From the NCBI RefSeq assembly GCF_026626745.1, contig NZ_JAPNJW010000001.1, positions 4,200,001-4,264,000 on the forward strand: a stretch of 64,000 nt of DNA, given 5' to 3'. Below, piece by piece: positions 44,060-51,603 of the stretch. This DNA is from Nannocystis sp. RBIL2 (GTDB taxonomy: Bacteria > Myxococcota_A > Polyangia > Nannocystales > Nannocystaceae). The translations under genes were made by a program, and so were the position numbers. Numbering within the stretch: position 1 is the stretch's first letter; every line of letters begins with the position of its first letter. A model generated the notes under the pieces. The model had not been told where the DNA came from. It did no database searches and saw only the letters and a list, made by a program, of their open reading frames with translations.

Positions 44060-44099
44060 CTCCCCGTGACCGAGCAGCGTCAATTCCTTCAGGTCGCCG
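44060..44099. repeat. 40-bp direct repeat, copy 1 (false 5' end of second moeA)
   Basis: Positions 44060-44099 are identical to 44169-44208. The repeat holds the GTG start and first codons (MTEQRQFLQVA) of the downstream moeA, but from this copy the frame does not join the gene, since the offset of 109 bp is not a multiple of three. A partial palindrome (CCTGTCCTTCAAGACATCC, about 44103-44121) lies between the copies. Confidence 0.9.
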
Positions 44100-44168
44100 C
44101 CGCCTGTCCTTCAAGACATCCGCTCCACGACCGCGTCAGCCCTCCCACGCTTCCTCTCTTCACCCCTT

Positions 44169-44208
44169 CTCCCCGTGACCGAGCAGCGTCAATTCCTTCA
44201 GGTCGCCG
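44169..44208. repeat. 40-bp direct repeat, copy 2 (true 5' end of second moeA)
   Basis: This copy contains the functional GTG at 44175 and continues in frame through the whole gene. See copy 1 at 44060-44099. Confidence 0.9.
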
Positions 44209-46184
44209 ACCCCGAGGTGGCAGTCGCCCGCTGGTGGGCCGCGGCGCAGCCCGTCCCGCTGGCCAGCGAGGAGGTCCCGCTGGCGGCGCTGTGCGGGCGG
44301 GTGCTGGCCGAGGCAGTGGCCAGCCCGCGCGACGTCCCCGGCTTCGACCGCAGCAACGTCGACGGCTACGCCGTGCGCGCGGCCGACACCTACGGCGCCA
44401 GCGAGCGCGCCCCCGCGCGGCTGTGCCTGCGCCCCGAGGCCGTCGTCCCGGGCGTCCCTCCGGACATGACCCTCGGACCAGGTGAGGCCGTCGCCATCGC
44501 CACCGGCGGCGCCCTCGTCCGCGGCGCCGATGCGGTCGTCATGGTCGAGGACACCGACGAGGAGCGCGGCGAGCTGCTCGTGCGCCGCCCCGTCGTGCCC
44601 GGGGCGATGATCGCGGTCGTCGGCGGCGACATCACCCGCGGCGAGGTCGTGCTGCGCCCGGGCGCCCGCCTCGGCCCGCGCGAGACCGCCGTCCTCGCGG
44701 CTGTCGGCCGGGCCGTCGCCCGCGTCGTCCGCCGCCCGCGGGTCGCCATCCTCTCCACCGGCGACGAGCTGGTCGCCCCCGGCGCGCCGCTGCTGCCCGG
44801 GCAGATCCACGACTGCAACCAGACCTTCCTCGCCGACAGCTGCCGCGAGCTCGGCGCCGAGCCGCTGGCCCTCGGGATCGTCGGCGACGACCCGGCCGGA
44901 CTCGACCTGGCCCTGCGGACAGCCCTGCACGCGCACGCCTGCGACCTCGTGCTGCTCAGCGGCGGCACCAGCAAGGGCGCCGGCGACCTCAGCGCGGCCG
45001 CCGTCGCCCGCCTGCCCGGGCCCGAGCCCGGCGCCCCCGCCGTGTGCGTCCACGGCGTCGCCCTCAAGCCCGGCAAGCCGCTGTGCCTCGCCGTCACCGC
45101 GGTCGGCGAGCGGCGGGTCCCGCTGGCCGTCCTGCCCGGCTTCCCGACCTCGGCGCTGTTCACCTTCCACGAGTTCGTCGCCCCGCTCCTGCGCGCCCTC
45201 GCCGGCCTGCGCGCGGCCGCTGCCCCGGCCCTGGCCGCCAGCCTGCCGCACGACCTCGCCAGCGAGCGCGGCCGCCGCGAGTACGCCCTGGTCCAGCTGA
45301 TCGCCGGTCCCGAAGGACATGCCCCCGAGGACATGCCCACCACGACAGGTCCTTCCGAACATGCCCCCGGGACCAGCCGCCCGCTGGCGCTGCCGATCGG
45401 CAAGGGCTCGGGCTCGGTCACCGCGTTCTGCCGGGCCGACGGCTTCATCGCGGTGCCGCGCCAGACCGAGCGCCTGCTCGCGGGCGCCGCGGTGCAGGTC
45501 CACCCGATCGACCGCGACGCGGCCGCGCCCGACCTCGTGATCGTCGGCAGTCACTGCACCGGCCTCGAGCGCCTCGTCGACCGCCTGCACGCCCGCGGCC
45601 TGGCGGTGCGGCTGCTGGCCCAGGGCAGCCAGGGCGGCCTCGCGGCGGCCGCCCGCGGCCTGTGCGACGTCGCCCCGATCCACCTGCTCGACCCCGGCAC
45701 CGACGCGTACAACCGCGCCTTCGTGCCGGACGACTGCGACCTCGAGCCCGGCTACGGCCGCATGCAGGGCCTGGTCAGCCGCCCGGACGACCCGCGCTTC
45801 GCGGCCTGCCCCGCGCCGTTCGCCCTGCCCGCGTGCGTGCGCGACCCCGCGGTGTTCCTGGTCAACCGCAACCGCGGCAGCGGCACGCGGATCTTGCTCG
45901 ACGCGCTGCTCGGCCCGGGGCCGCGGCCGTCCGGCTACTCGCACGAGGCCCGCTCGCACAGCGGCGTGGCCGCCTGCGTCGCCTCCGGCCGCGCCGACTG
46001 GGGCGTGGCGATCTCCACGGTCGCCCGCGACGCCGGCCTGCGCTTCTGCCCGATCCGCCTCGAGCACTACGACTTCGTCATCCCCCGCCCCCGCCGCTCC
46101 CGCCCCGCCGTCCAGCTCTTTTTAAAGGTTCTGGCAGACCCGGAAGTCCGTGCCGAGCTGCGCGCGGCCGGCTTCGACGCCTGA
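44175..46184 (+). CDS. moeA: MoeA fused to a C-terminal periplasmic-binding-protein-like domain
   Basis: The protein has 669 residues and starts with GTG. Residues 1 to about 400 are MoeA: DVPGFDRSNVDGYAVRAAD, AIATGGALVRGADAVVMVED, RPRVAILSTGDELVAPGAPL, LLSGGTSKGAGDL (the metal-insertion loop), KPGKPLCLAV and VLPGFPTSALFTF. Residues from about 455 form a LysR-substrate/PBP-like domain (DLVIVGSHCTGLERLVDRLH, NRNRGSGTRILLDALL, HSGVAACVASGRADWGVAIS), as in other MoeA-PBP fusions; the domain may bind a molybdenum-related ligand. A palindromic element at 45315-45338 encodes a junction loop (EGHAPEDMPTTT) between the halves. Confidence 0.9.
   Translation: MTEQRQFLQVADPEVAVARWWAAAQPVPLASEEVPLAALCGRVLAEAVASPRDVPGFDRSNVDGYAVRAADTYGASERAPARLCLRPEAVVPGVPPDMTLGPGEAVAIATGGALVRGADAVVMVEDTDEERGELLVRRPVVPGAMIAVVGGDITRGEVVLRPGARLGPRETAVLAAVGRAVARVVRRPRVAILSTGDELVAPGAPLLPGQIHDCNQTFLADSCRELGAEPLALGIVGDDPAGLDLALRTALHAHACDLVLLSGGTSKGAGDLSAAAVARLPGPEPGAPAVCVHGVALKPGKPLCLAVTAVGERRVPLAVLPGFPTSALFTFHEFVAPLLRALAGLRAAAAPALAASLPHDLASERGRREYALVQLIAGPEGHAPEDMPTTTGPSEHAPGTSRPLALPIGKGSGSVTAFCRADGFIAVPRQTERLLAGAAVQVHPIDRDAAAPDLVIVGSHCTGLERLVDRLHARGLAVRLLAQGSQGGLAAAARGLCDVAPIHLLDPGTDAYNRAFVPDDCDLEPGYGRMQGLVSRPDDPRFAACPAPFALPACVRDPAVFLVNRNRGSGTRILLDALLGPGPRPSGYSHEARSHSGVAACVASGRADWGVAISTVARDAGLRFCPIRLEHYDFVIPRPRRSRPAVQLFLKVLADPEVRAELRAAGFDA
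45315..45338. repeat. GGACATG element inside the MoeA-PBP coding region
   Basis: GGACATGCCC, loop CCGA, GGACATGCCC: the two half-sites are direct repeats here and only partly inverted. A further related stretch (ACAGGTCCTTCCGAACATGCC) follows to 45364. It lies in frame in the region before the PBP domain. Confidence 0.75.
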
Positions 46185-46210
46185 CGATCTGTCTCTTGCA
46201 GCATGTCTTC

Positions 46211-47104
46211 ATGAACATGTCCGTTGAAACATTTCATTTACATCACCTGCGCGACCTCGAGCTGTCGGCCGCGAGCGGCCTGGTGCGCCGCGGCGGCTGG
46301 TCGTTCGTCGTCGCCGACGACGAGCTCGAGCTGCACGCCTACCCGGAGGTCGGCCCGCCGCGCCGCTGGCCGCTGCGGGCGGGGGAGCTGCCGCGCGAGC
46401 CGGCCGCGCGCAAGCGGGCCAAGCCCGACTTCGAGGCGCTGTGCCCGTGGGAAGGCGGCGCCCTGCTCGCGCTCGGCTCGGGCTCGCGGCCCAACCGCCG
46501 GGCAGGCGTGATCGTCCATGTCTCTGAGGACATGTCCTCCGCGACATGCTCCGAGTTCTCGCTCGCGCCGCTGCACGCCGCGCTCGCCGGCCACGTGCCG
46601 GAGCTCAACCTCGAGGGCGCGGCGGTGTGGGGCGGCCACCTCGTGCTGCTGCAGCGCGGCAACGGGGCCGGCAACCGCAGCGCGCTGATCCGCCTCGACC
46701 GCGCCGGCGTGGCCGCGGCGGTGGCCGCCCGCGCGGCGTGGACCGCCGACCTGATCCGCGACCTCGCGTTCATCGACCTCGGAGACCTCGGGGGCGTGCC
46801 CTACAGCGTCACCGACGCCGCGGCGCTGCCCGACGGCGGCCTCTTGCTGACCGCCGCCGCCGAGGACACGCGCGACACCTACGCCGACGGCGCCTGCCTC
46901 GGCTCGGCGCTGCTCCGCCTCGACCCGCCGCACCACGTCGTCTGGCGCCAGGCGCTGCCGGGTCACCTCAAGTTCGAGGGCGTGTGGGCCGAGCCCGACG
47001 GCGACGTCGTCCGCGTCCACCTCGTCGCCGACGCCGACGACCCCACCGTCCGCGCGCCGCTCTACGTCACGGCCCTCGATCCGCGGACCGGCCTGCCGCG
47101 CTGA
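46211..47104 (+). CDS. DUF6929-like protein, start codon inside a palindromic element
   Basis: The protein has 297 residues from ATG 46211, or 295 from ATG 46217. It looks like a cytoplasmic propeller: LVRRGGWSFVVADDELELHA, FEALCPWEGGALLALGSGSR, LEGAAVWGGHLVLLQRGNG, YSVTDAAALPDGGLLLTAAA and GHLKFEGVWAEPDGDVVRVH. This resembles DUF6929 proteins as I recall them. Both candidate start codons lie in a degenerate palindrome (GCATGTCTTCATGAACATGTCC, split across 46201-46222), and a second copy at 46515-46550 is read in frame as HVSEDMSSATC. It sits between moeA and mobA; any link to molybdenum is inferred from position only. Confidence 0.75.
   Translation: MNMSVETFHLHHLRDLELSAASGLVRRGGWSFVVADDELELHAYPEVGPPRRWPLRAGELPREPAARKRAKPDFEALCPWEGGALLALGSGSRPNRRAGVIVHVSEDMSSATCSEFSLAPLHAALAGHVPELNLEGAAVWGGHLVLLQRGNGAGNRSALIRLDRAGVAAAVAARAAWTADLIRDLAFIDLGDLGGVPYSVTDAAALPDGGLLLTAAAEDTRDTYADGACLGSALLRLDPPHHVVWRQALPGHLKFEGVWAEPDGDVVRVHLVADADDPTVRAPLYVTALDPRTGLPR
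46515..46550. repeat. GGACATG element inside the DUF6929-like coding region
   Basis: Three half-sites follow each other: CCATGTCTC, GGACATGTCC and GCGACATGC. They encode an in-frame insertion (VSEDMSSATC) between two propeller strands. Confidence 0.75.
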
Positions 47105-47288
47105 GCCGCGTCGTCGACGCCACGAGCGTCCGCCTCGCGCCGCGAACACATGGCCGGGCGGTCTGCATCCTGGAGTCACTCGCAGCCGCGATCTTCCGCG
47201 AGCGCCGCCGCCAGCGCGAGCGCGACGCGGGCGCACGCGGCTCTCTTGCCAACGCAGGCTGCCTTTGTCACCCTCGCCCTCGGCCGCC

Positions 47289-47966
47289 ATGTCCGACGCC
47301 TCCATCCAGTCCTGCGGCGCCATCGTCCTCGCGGGCGGTCGTTCCTCCCGCATGGGTGCGCCCAAGGCCCTGTTGCCGTGGCGCGGGCAGCCGCTGCTGC
47401 TCCACGTCGTCGACGTCCTGCGCGAGGTGTGCGACAGGCCGATCGTTGTCGTCGCCCAGACCGGTCAGCCGTTGCCGCCGCTGCCGCCCGAGGTCGTGCT
47501 GGCCTACGACCCGCCCGAGTTCGACCACGGCGGCCCGCTCGTCGGCCTGTTCGCCGGCCTCGGCGTGCTCCTCGCCCACCGCGCCGAGTTCGCTTACCTC
47601 GGCGCGTGCGACAGCCCGTTCCTCAGCGCCGACTACGTGCGCCTGCTGGTCCGCCGGCTCGTCGACGAACCTGGCCTCGGGGGCATCTTGCCGTTCGACG
47701 CCCCGGCCTCGGGCGACCCGGCCGACCGCCACTTCCCGCACCCGCTGGCCAGCGCCGTGCGCGTCACCGCCGCTCACGCCGCGGCGGCCGAGGTGCTGGC
47801 CAAGAGCGGCAGCCGGCCGCTCTTCATGTTCGACCGCCTCGGCGCGCGCTGGCTCGACGCCGCCGAGCTGCCCGACCGCCGCGTCCTCCGCACCTGCAAC
47901 ACCCCGCAGGAGTACGACGAGGCGCTCGCGCTCGACCGCCAGGACCGCGGCCCGACCGGCGCGTGA
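47289..47966 (+). CDS. mobA: molybdenum cofactor guanylyltransferase
   Basis: MobA attaches GMP to Mo-molybdopterin to give the bis-MGD cofactor used by formate dehydrogenases and related enzymes. The protein has 225 residues from the ATG at 47289. The nucleotide-binding loop is LAGGRSSRMGAPKALLPW, followed by VVDVLREVCDRPIVVVAQ, DHGGPLVGLFAGL and the metal-site Asp in LGACDSPFL. Length and motifs fit the family. It closes the molybdenum block that begins at 40976. Confidence 0.92.
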   Translation: MSDASIQSCGAIVLAGGRSSRMGAPKALLPWRGQPLLLHVVDVLREVCDRPIVVVAQTGQPLPPLPPEVVLAYDPPEFDHGGPLVGLFAGLGVLLAHRAEFAYLGACDSPFLSADYVRLLVRRLVDEPGLGGILPFDAPASGDPADRHFPHPLASAVRVTAAHAAAAEVLAKSGSRPLFMFDRLGARWLDAAELPDRRVLRTCNTPQEYDEALALDRQDRGPTGA

Positions 47967-48147
47967 TCGGCTCGCACGCGCCGCCCGAGCCACGCCCGCG
48001 GTACGCTGCTCCAGCGCGGATGCGCGGCGCCGCAGCGCGACCATCGGCTGTCTCTTGCGCCAGGTTCTCCTCGCGTCCGCGCGCAGGTGAGTCACGCCAC
48101 GCGTTTACGCGCGCCGCAGGAGGCTCACGCGTGGTACCGTCACGCCG

Positions 48148-48774
48148 GTGAACGACCCCGTGTCCGTGCCCGCGCCCGCCGCCTCGCGCAACCCGCTCCG
48201 GCGGATCTACCACTGGGTGCTGAGCTGGGCCGACACCCCATACGCCGTCCCGGCGCTGATGGCGATCGCGTTCGTCGAGTCGAGCGTGTTCCCGATCCCG
48301 CCGGACGTCCTGCTGATCGCGCTGGCGCTGTCGGCACCCACGCGGGCGTTCCGCTTCGCCCTGTGGTGCACCCTCGGCTCGGTGCTCGGCGGCCTGTTCG
48401 GCTACCTGCTCGGCTACGCCCTGTGGTCGACCTTCGAGCCGTACATCATCGGCCCGGTGTTCTCGCGCGAGACCTTCGAGCTCGTCACCGGCGAGTACCA
48501 GAAGCACGGCGAGCTGGCCGTCTTCATCGCCGCGTTCACGCCGATCCCCTACAAGGTCTTCACCGTGGCCGCCGGCGTCGCCCAGATCAACATCGTCGGC
48601 TTCACCCTCGCCAGCATCCTCGGCCGCGGCGGCCGCTTCTTCCTCGTCGCCGCCGTCATCAAGCTGGCCGGCCCGCGCGCCAAGCAGCTCATCGACAAGT
48701 ACTTCGACGTCGTCACCATCGTCACCGGCCTCCTGCTGGTCCTCGGCGTCGTGCTCTACCAGCTGCTGCGCTAG
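48148..48774 (+). CDS. YqaA-like inner-membrane protein (DedA/VTT family)
   Basis: The protein has 208 residues and starts with GTG. It has the VTT-family signature FVESSVFPIPPDVLLIALAL, where an acidic residue precedes the P-I-P-P turn, and the second conserved patch AFTPIPYKVFTVAAGVAQIN, with a conserved Arg in ILGRGGRFFLVA. Four to five membrane segments are visible. Family members act in undecaprenyl-phosphate or lipid flipping; the substrate here is unknown. Two palindromic elements follow the stop codon. Confidence 0.9.
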   Translation: MNDPVSVPAPAASRNPLRRIYHWVLSWADTPYAVPALMAIAFVESSVFPIPPDVLLIALALSAPTRAFRFALWCTLGSVLGGLFGYLLGYALWSTFEPYIIGPVFSRETFELVTGEYQKHGELAVFIAAFTPIPYKVFTVAAGVAQINIVGFTLASILGRGGRFFLVAAVIKLAGPRAKQLIDKYFDVVTIVTGLLLVLGVVLYQLLR

Positions 48775-48782
48775 CGCCCGGC

Positions 48783-48806
48783 CGGACATGTCCGATCGGG
48801 CATGTC
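48783..48806. repeat. GGACATG palindromic element
   Basis: GGACATGTCC, loop GATC, GGGCATGTCG; inner arms pair well and the last base is off. It begins nine bases after the YqaA-like stop codon. Confidence 0.85.
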
Positions 48807-48816
48807 GCAAACTTCA

Positions 48817-48840
48817 GGACATGCACCAAAGAGCATGTCC
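48817..48840. repeat. GGACATG palindromic element, second of a pair
   Basis: GGACATGCAC, loop CAAA, GAGCATGTCC. It has the same 24-nt length and 4-nt loop as its neighbour 10 bp away, but other loop and arm bases, so the pair is not a simple tandem duplication. Confidence 0.8.
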
Positions 48841-48921
48841 CGGGGGTCCGCGGGCCAGGATCGGGAACCTCGCCAGGCCCCTTGACGTTCGCGCCGCCGC
48901 CGGGCACGCCTTGAGGGCGAC

Positions 48922-50091
48922 ATGACGGACCCAGCCTTCGTGAGCTGCCCGGGCCTGACCGACGACGAGCTGCGCCAGGCGCTGCGCGAGCTGAAGGCCG
49001 CACGCAAGGACCGGTCGCGGATCCATCGCGCCCTGGCGGTGTGCAACCGCGAGGCCGACTGGCATCGGGTGATGTGGCACATCGCTCGCCACCGCCTGAC
49101 CCGCATCGAAGATCACGAGCCGCTGCTCGACGTGCTCGCCGAGACTGCCATGATCGATCCGTCCTCGTCGCCCGACCTGCCGCAGATCGCCGCCGAGCTG
49201 CTCGCGCGGATCCCCGACGACCGCGATCACGGCCTCCCCTCCGGCTGGAACCGGTACGTCGACGACCTCGTGTTCGCGCTGTACCGCCACGATCGGCGGC
49301 CGTTCCTGGCCATCCGCCCGCGCCTGCCGCCGCGCCTGCGCTGCGCCCTCGACTTCGTGCGCGGCCGCCTCGGCGAGCGCCTGGGCGACAGCGAGCGCGC
49401 CGACGTCCTGGCGATGCTGCTCGCCCACGCCGGCAGCGTCGGCCTCACGCGGGTTCGCTTCCTGCGGCTCCTCGACGACGACGGCGAGGAGCAGGAGCTC
49501 CTGCTCCAGTCGGCGAACGAGGTCCGCGCCGTCGCCCTGCGCTTCGGCAGCGGCGAGGCGTGGGACGACGGCCTCGTCGCCGAGGTCCGCAAGAACCGCT
49601 GGACCTACTTCGACGACGTCTTGCCGGCTCTGGTCCGCCTGCCGCTGGACGAGCTGCTGGCGCTGCTCCTGCCGCATCGCCTGTCCGCCGGCCTGTTGCA
49701 CACCCTGCTGTCCGATCGGTCCGATGACGACGAGGTCCTGCGCGCCGCGGCGCTGACCCTGCCCGCCGACTCGGACGGCGCCTGGCTGCGGCACGGCCTG
49801 GCCGAGACGTTGAAAGCCCGCGCGACCCCGCCGGTCGAGCAATGCGCGGTGCAGCTCACCCGCGTAGGTCCCGAGCGCATGCGCCTCATCAAGCTGCTCG
49901 CCACCCGCACCCCGCTCGGCGTGCAGGGAGCGCGCGCCGCCATCGAAGCCGTGCCCGCGGAGGTCTCGTCCGGCATGCCTGCGGACGCGGCGAGGGAGCT
50001 CGCCGCCGCCGTCGAGGCCCTGGGCGGGGAGCTCGTGCTGAGCCGCTTCCGCACCGTCCCGGGCCACATCGTCCACGACCCGCTCCCCTGA
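48922..50091 (+). CDS. hypothetical protein with C-terminal ribosomal L7/L12-like domain
   Basis: The protein has 389 residues, cytoplasmic. The first 310 residues look like an irregular helical solenoid (LTDDELRQALRELKAARKDR, LPQIAAELLARIPDD, LLALLLPHRLSAGLLHTLLS). From about residue 320, CAVQLTRVGPERMRLIKLLA followed by TRTPLGVQGARAAIEAVPAE has the pattern of the L7/L12 C-terminal fold (hydrophobic strand, 'K' helix, GLxxAKxxVE, P). Myxobacteria carry several such L7/L12-like modules in unknown proteins, as I recall. The role is unknown; binding a translation-type GTPase is only a speculation. Confidence 0.7.
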   Translation: MTDPAFVSCPGLTDDELRQALRELKAARKDRSRIHRALAVCNREADWHRVMWHIARHRLTRIEDHEPLLDVLAETAMIDPSSSPDLPQIAAELLARIPDDRDHGLPSGWNRYVDDLVFALYRHDRRPFLAIRPRLPPRLRCALDFVRGRLGERLGDSERADVLAMLLAHAGSVGLTRVRFLRLLDDDGEEQELLLQSANEVRAVALRFGSGEAWDDGLVAEVRKNRWTYFDDVLPALVRLPLDELLALLLPHRLSAGLLHTLLSDRSDDDEVLRAAALTLPADSDGAWLRHGLAETLKARATPPVEQCAVQLTRVGPERMRLIKLLATRTPLGVQGARAAIEAVPAEVSSGMPADAARELAAAVEALGGELVLSRFRTVPGHIVHDPLP

Positions 50092-50155
50092 GGATCACGC
50101 CGCGGCGCGAAACTCGAGCCTCGCGCCGCGAACCGGGCTACACAGGCGAGCAGCC

Positions 50156-50821
50156 ATGCACCCACCGCCTCGAACGGCCCTCCTCGTCGGCGCCACCGGT
50201 CTCGTCGGCCGCGAGCTCCTCCGCCAGCTCCTCGCCGACCCGCGCTACGCCGCAGTCACGGTCCTGGCCCGCCGCTCCGCCGGCGTGCAGCACGACAAGC
50301 TCACCGAGCACCTCGTCGAATTCGACCGCCCCGACGACTGGCGCGCCGTGGCGAAGGGCGATCACCTGTTTAGCGCCCTCGGCACCACGCTCAAGGCCGC
50401 CGGCTCGCGCGAGGCGCAGTACAGGGTCGACTACACCTACCAGTACGAGGTCGCCCGCGCGGCCCGCCACCACGGCACCGAGGCCTACGTGCTCGTGTCG
50501 AGCACCGGCGCGTCGGCGAAGTCCGCGATCTTCTACTCGCGCATGAAGGGCGAGCTCGAGCGCGACACCGCCGCCCTGGGCTTCCCGCGCGTCCGCATCC
50601 TCCAGCCCGGCCCGCTCGACGGCGACCGCCAGGAGCACCGCACCGGCGAGCGCTGGGCCCTGCGGATCCTCCGCCCCCTGGCGCCGATCCTGCCCGCCGC
50701 GGCGCGACCGATCGACGCCGCCATCGTCGCCCGCGCGGGCATCACCGCCGCCTTCGATCCCACGCCCGGCGCGCTCCGCCTCGGCGCCGCCGACCTGTTC
50801 CGCCTCGGCGCCAAGGCGTGA
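50156..50821 (+). CDS. NAD(P)-binding atypical short-chain reductase
   Basis: The protein has 221 residues. The Rossmann motif is GATGLVGRELL near residue 12. VSSTGASAKSAIFYSRMKGELE holds the Ser and YxxxK pair (Tyr-Ser-Arg-Met-Lys) of the SDR active site, and ILQPGPLDGDRQEHRTGE is typical of the HTATIP2/YwnB-like atypical SDR group. The substrate is unknown. It follows the previous gene by 64 bp. Confidence 0.88.
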   Translation: MHPPPRTALLVGATGLVGRELLRQLLADPRYAAVTVLARRSAGVQHDKLTEHLVEFDRPDDWRAVAKGDHLFSALGTTLKAAGSREAQYRVDYTYQYEVARAARHHGTEAYVLVSSTGASAKSAIFYSRMKGELERDTAALGFPRVRILQPGPLDGDRQEHRTGERWALRILRPLAPILPAAARPIDAAIVARAGITAAFDPTPGALRLGAADLFRLGAKA

Positions 50822-51130
50822 CGGCGACCGTGTCGCCACATGTCCCGAAGGACACCCAGGCGCCGCTCGCAGCCGCGTCGCCGCGACGACCGTCCCGCAG
50901 GCGAATGCGCGACCTGTCTTGAAAGACATCTACCGAGAATCGCCGCGCTCGCCTCGCGCCACGGCTTTCCGCGGCGGTTCACCCTCGTGAGCAGCTCTGC
51001 GCATTCCGGCGACGCCGCGAGCGCCGCGCTGGCGGGGCCGTGCAGCGCATCACCGGGTATTCCTCGCACATGGCCGGACACCACCGGAGTGCTACCTCCT
51101 TGATCGATTCGTCGAACGGAGGTCGCTACC
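50822..51130. other. intergenic region with partial palindromes
   Basis: No gene is supported. Partial elements ACATGTCCCGAAGGACACC (about 50838-50856) and ACCTGTCTTGAAAGACATCT (about 50919-50938) are present. Confidence 0.45.
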
Positions 51131-51580
51131 ATGTCCGCTATCGAGCACGGGCAATATTATTATGCGAAGCACCAGTTCTCCGGCAAATACGTCTGCTCCG
51201 GGCATACGGACAACGGCGGCGAACTGTGGCTCTGGGGGCCCATTCCCGAGGGTCACGAGGTCCGCTACAAGTTCGAGCTGCAGGACACCGGAGGCGGCTA
51301 TTACTACCTCCGGCACGAGTTCTCCGGCAAATACGTGTGCTCCGGCGAGACCGAGAACGGCGGCAAGCTGTGGCTGTGGGGCCCGATCCCCGGAGGCCAC
51401 GAGCCGCGGTACCGGTTCGAGATCATCCCCGGCGAGGAGGGGCTCTATTACCTCCGGCACCAGTTCTCCGGCAAATACGTGTGCTCCGGCGAGACCGAGA
51501 ACGGCGGCAAGCTGTGGCTGTGGGGGCCGATCCCCGAGGAGCACCGGATCCGCTACCGCTTCGACCTCATCCGCGCCTGA
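51131..51580 (+). CDS. three-repeat beta-trefoil lectin-like protein
   Basis: The protein has 149 residues made of three consecutive repeats of about 48 residues. Each contains YYY[AL][KR]H[QE]FSGKYVCSG, then NGG[EK]LWLWGPIP and RY[KR]F[ED]. Repeats 2 and 3 are nearly identical, and the DNA is also almost unchanged in long stretches (for example TCTCCGGCAAATACGTGTGC). Three equal repeats of this size suggest a beta-trefoil with threefold symmetry, as in ricin B or MytiLec-type lectins. There is no signal peptide and no linker. A cytoplasmic or non-classically exported sugar-binding protein is the likely role. GGAGG lies about 13 bases before the ATG. Confidence 0.75.
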   Translation: MSAIEHGQYYYAKHQFSGKYVCSGHTDNGGELWLWGPIPEGHEVRYKFELQDTGGGYYYLRHEFSGKYVCSGETENGGKLWLWGPIPGGHEPRYRFEIIPGEEGLYYLRHQFSGKYVCSGETENGGKLWLWGPIPEEHRIRYRFDLIRA

Positions 51581-51603
51581 GCGCATGGCCCGAGCGATGA
51601 ACC

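Noticed and set aside
44066..44485. Separate 139-residue gene starting at the first copy of the 40-bp repeat
   Set aside because: Beyond the first eleven codons it is Arg/Pro shadow sequence overlapping the true moeA frame.
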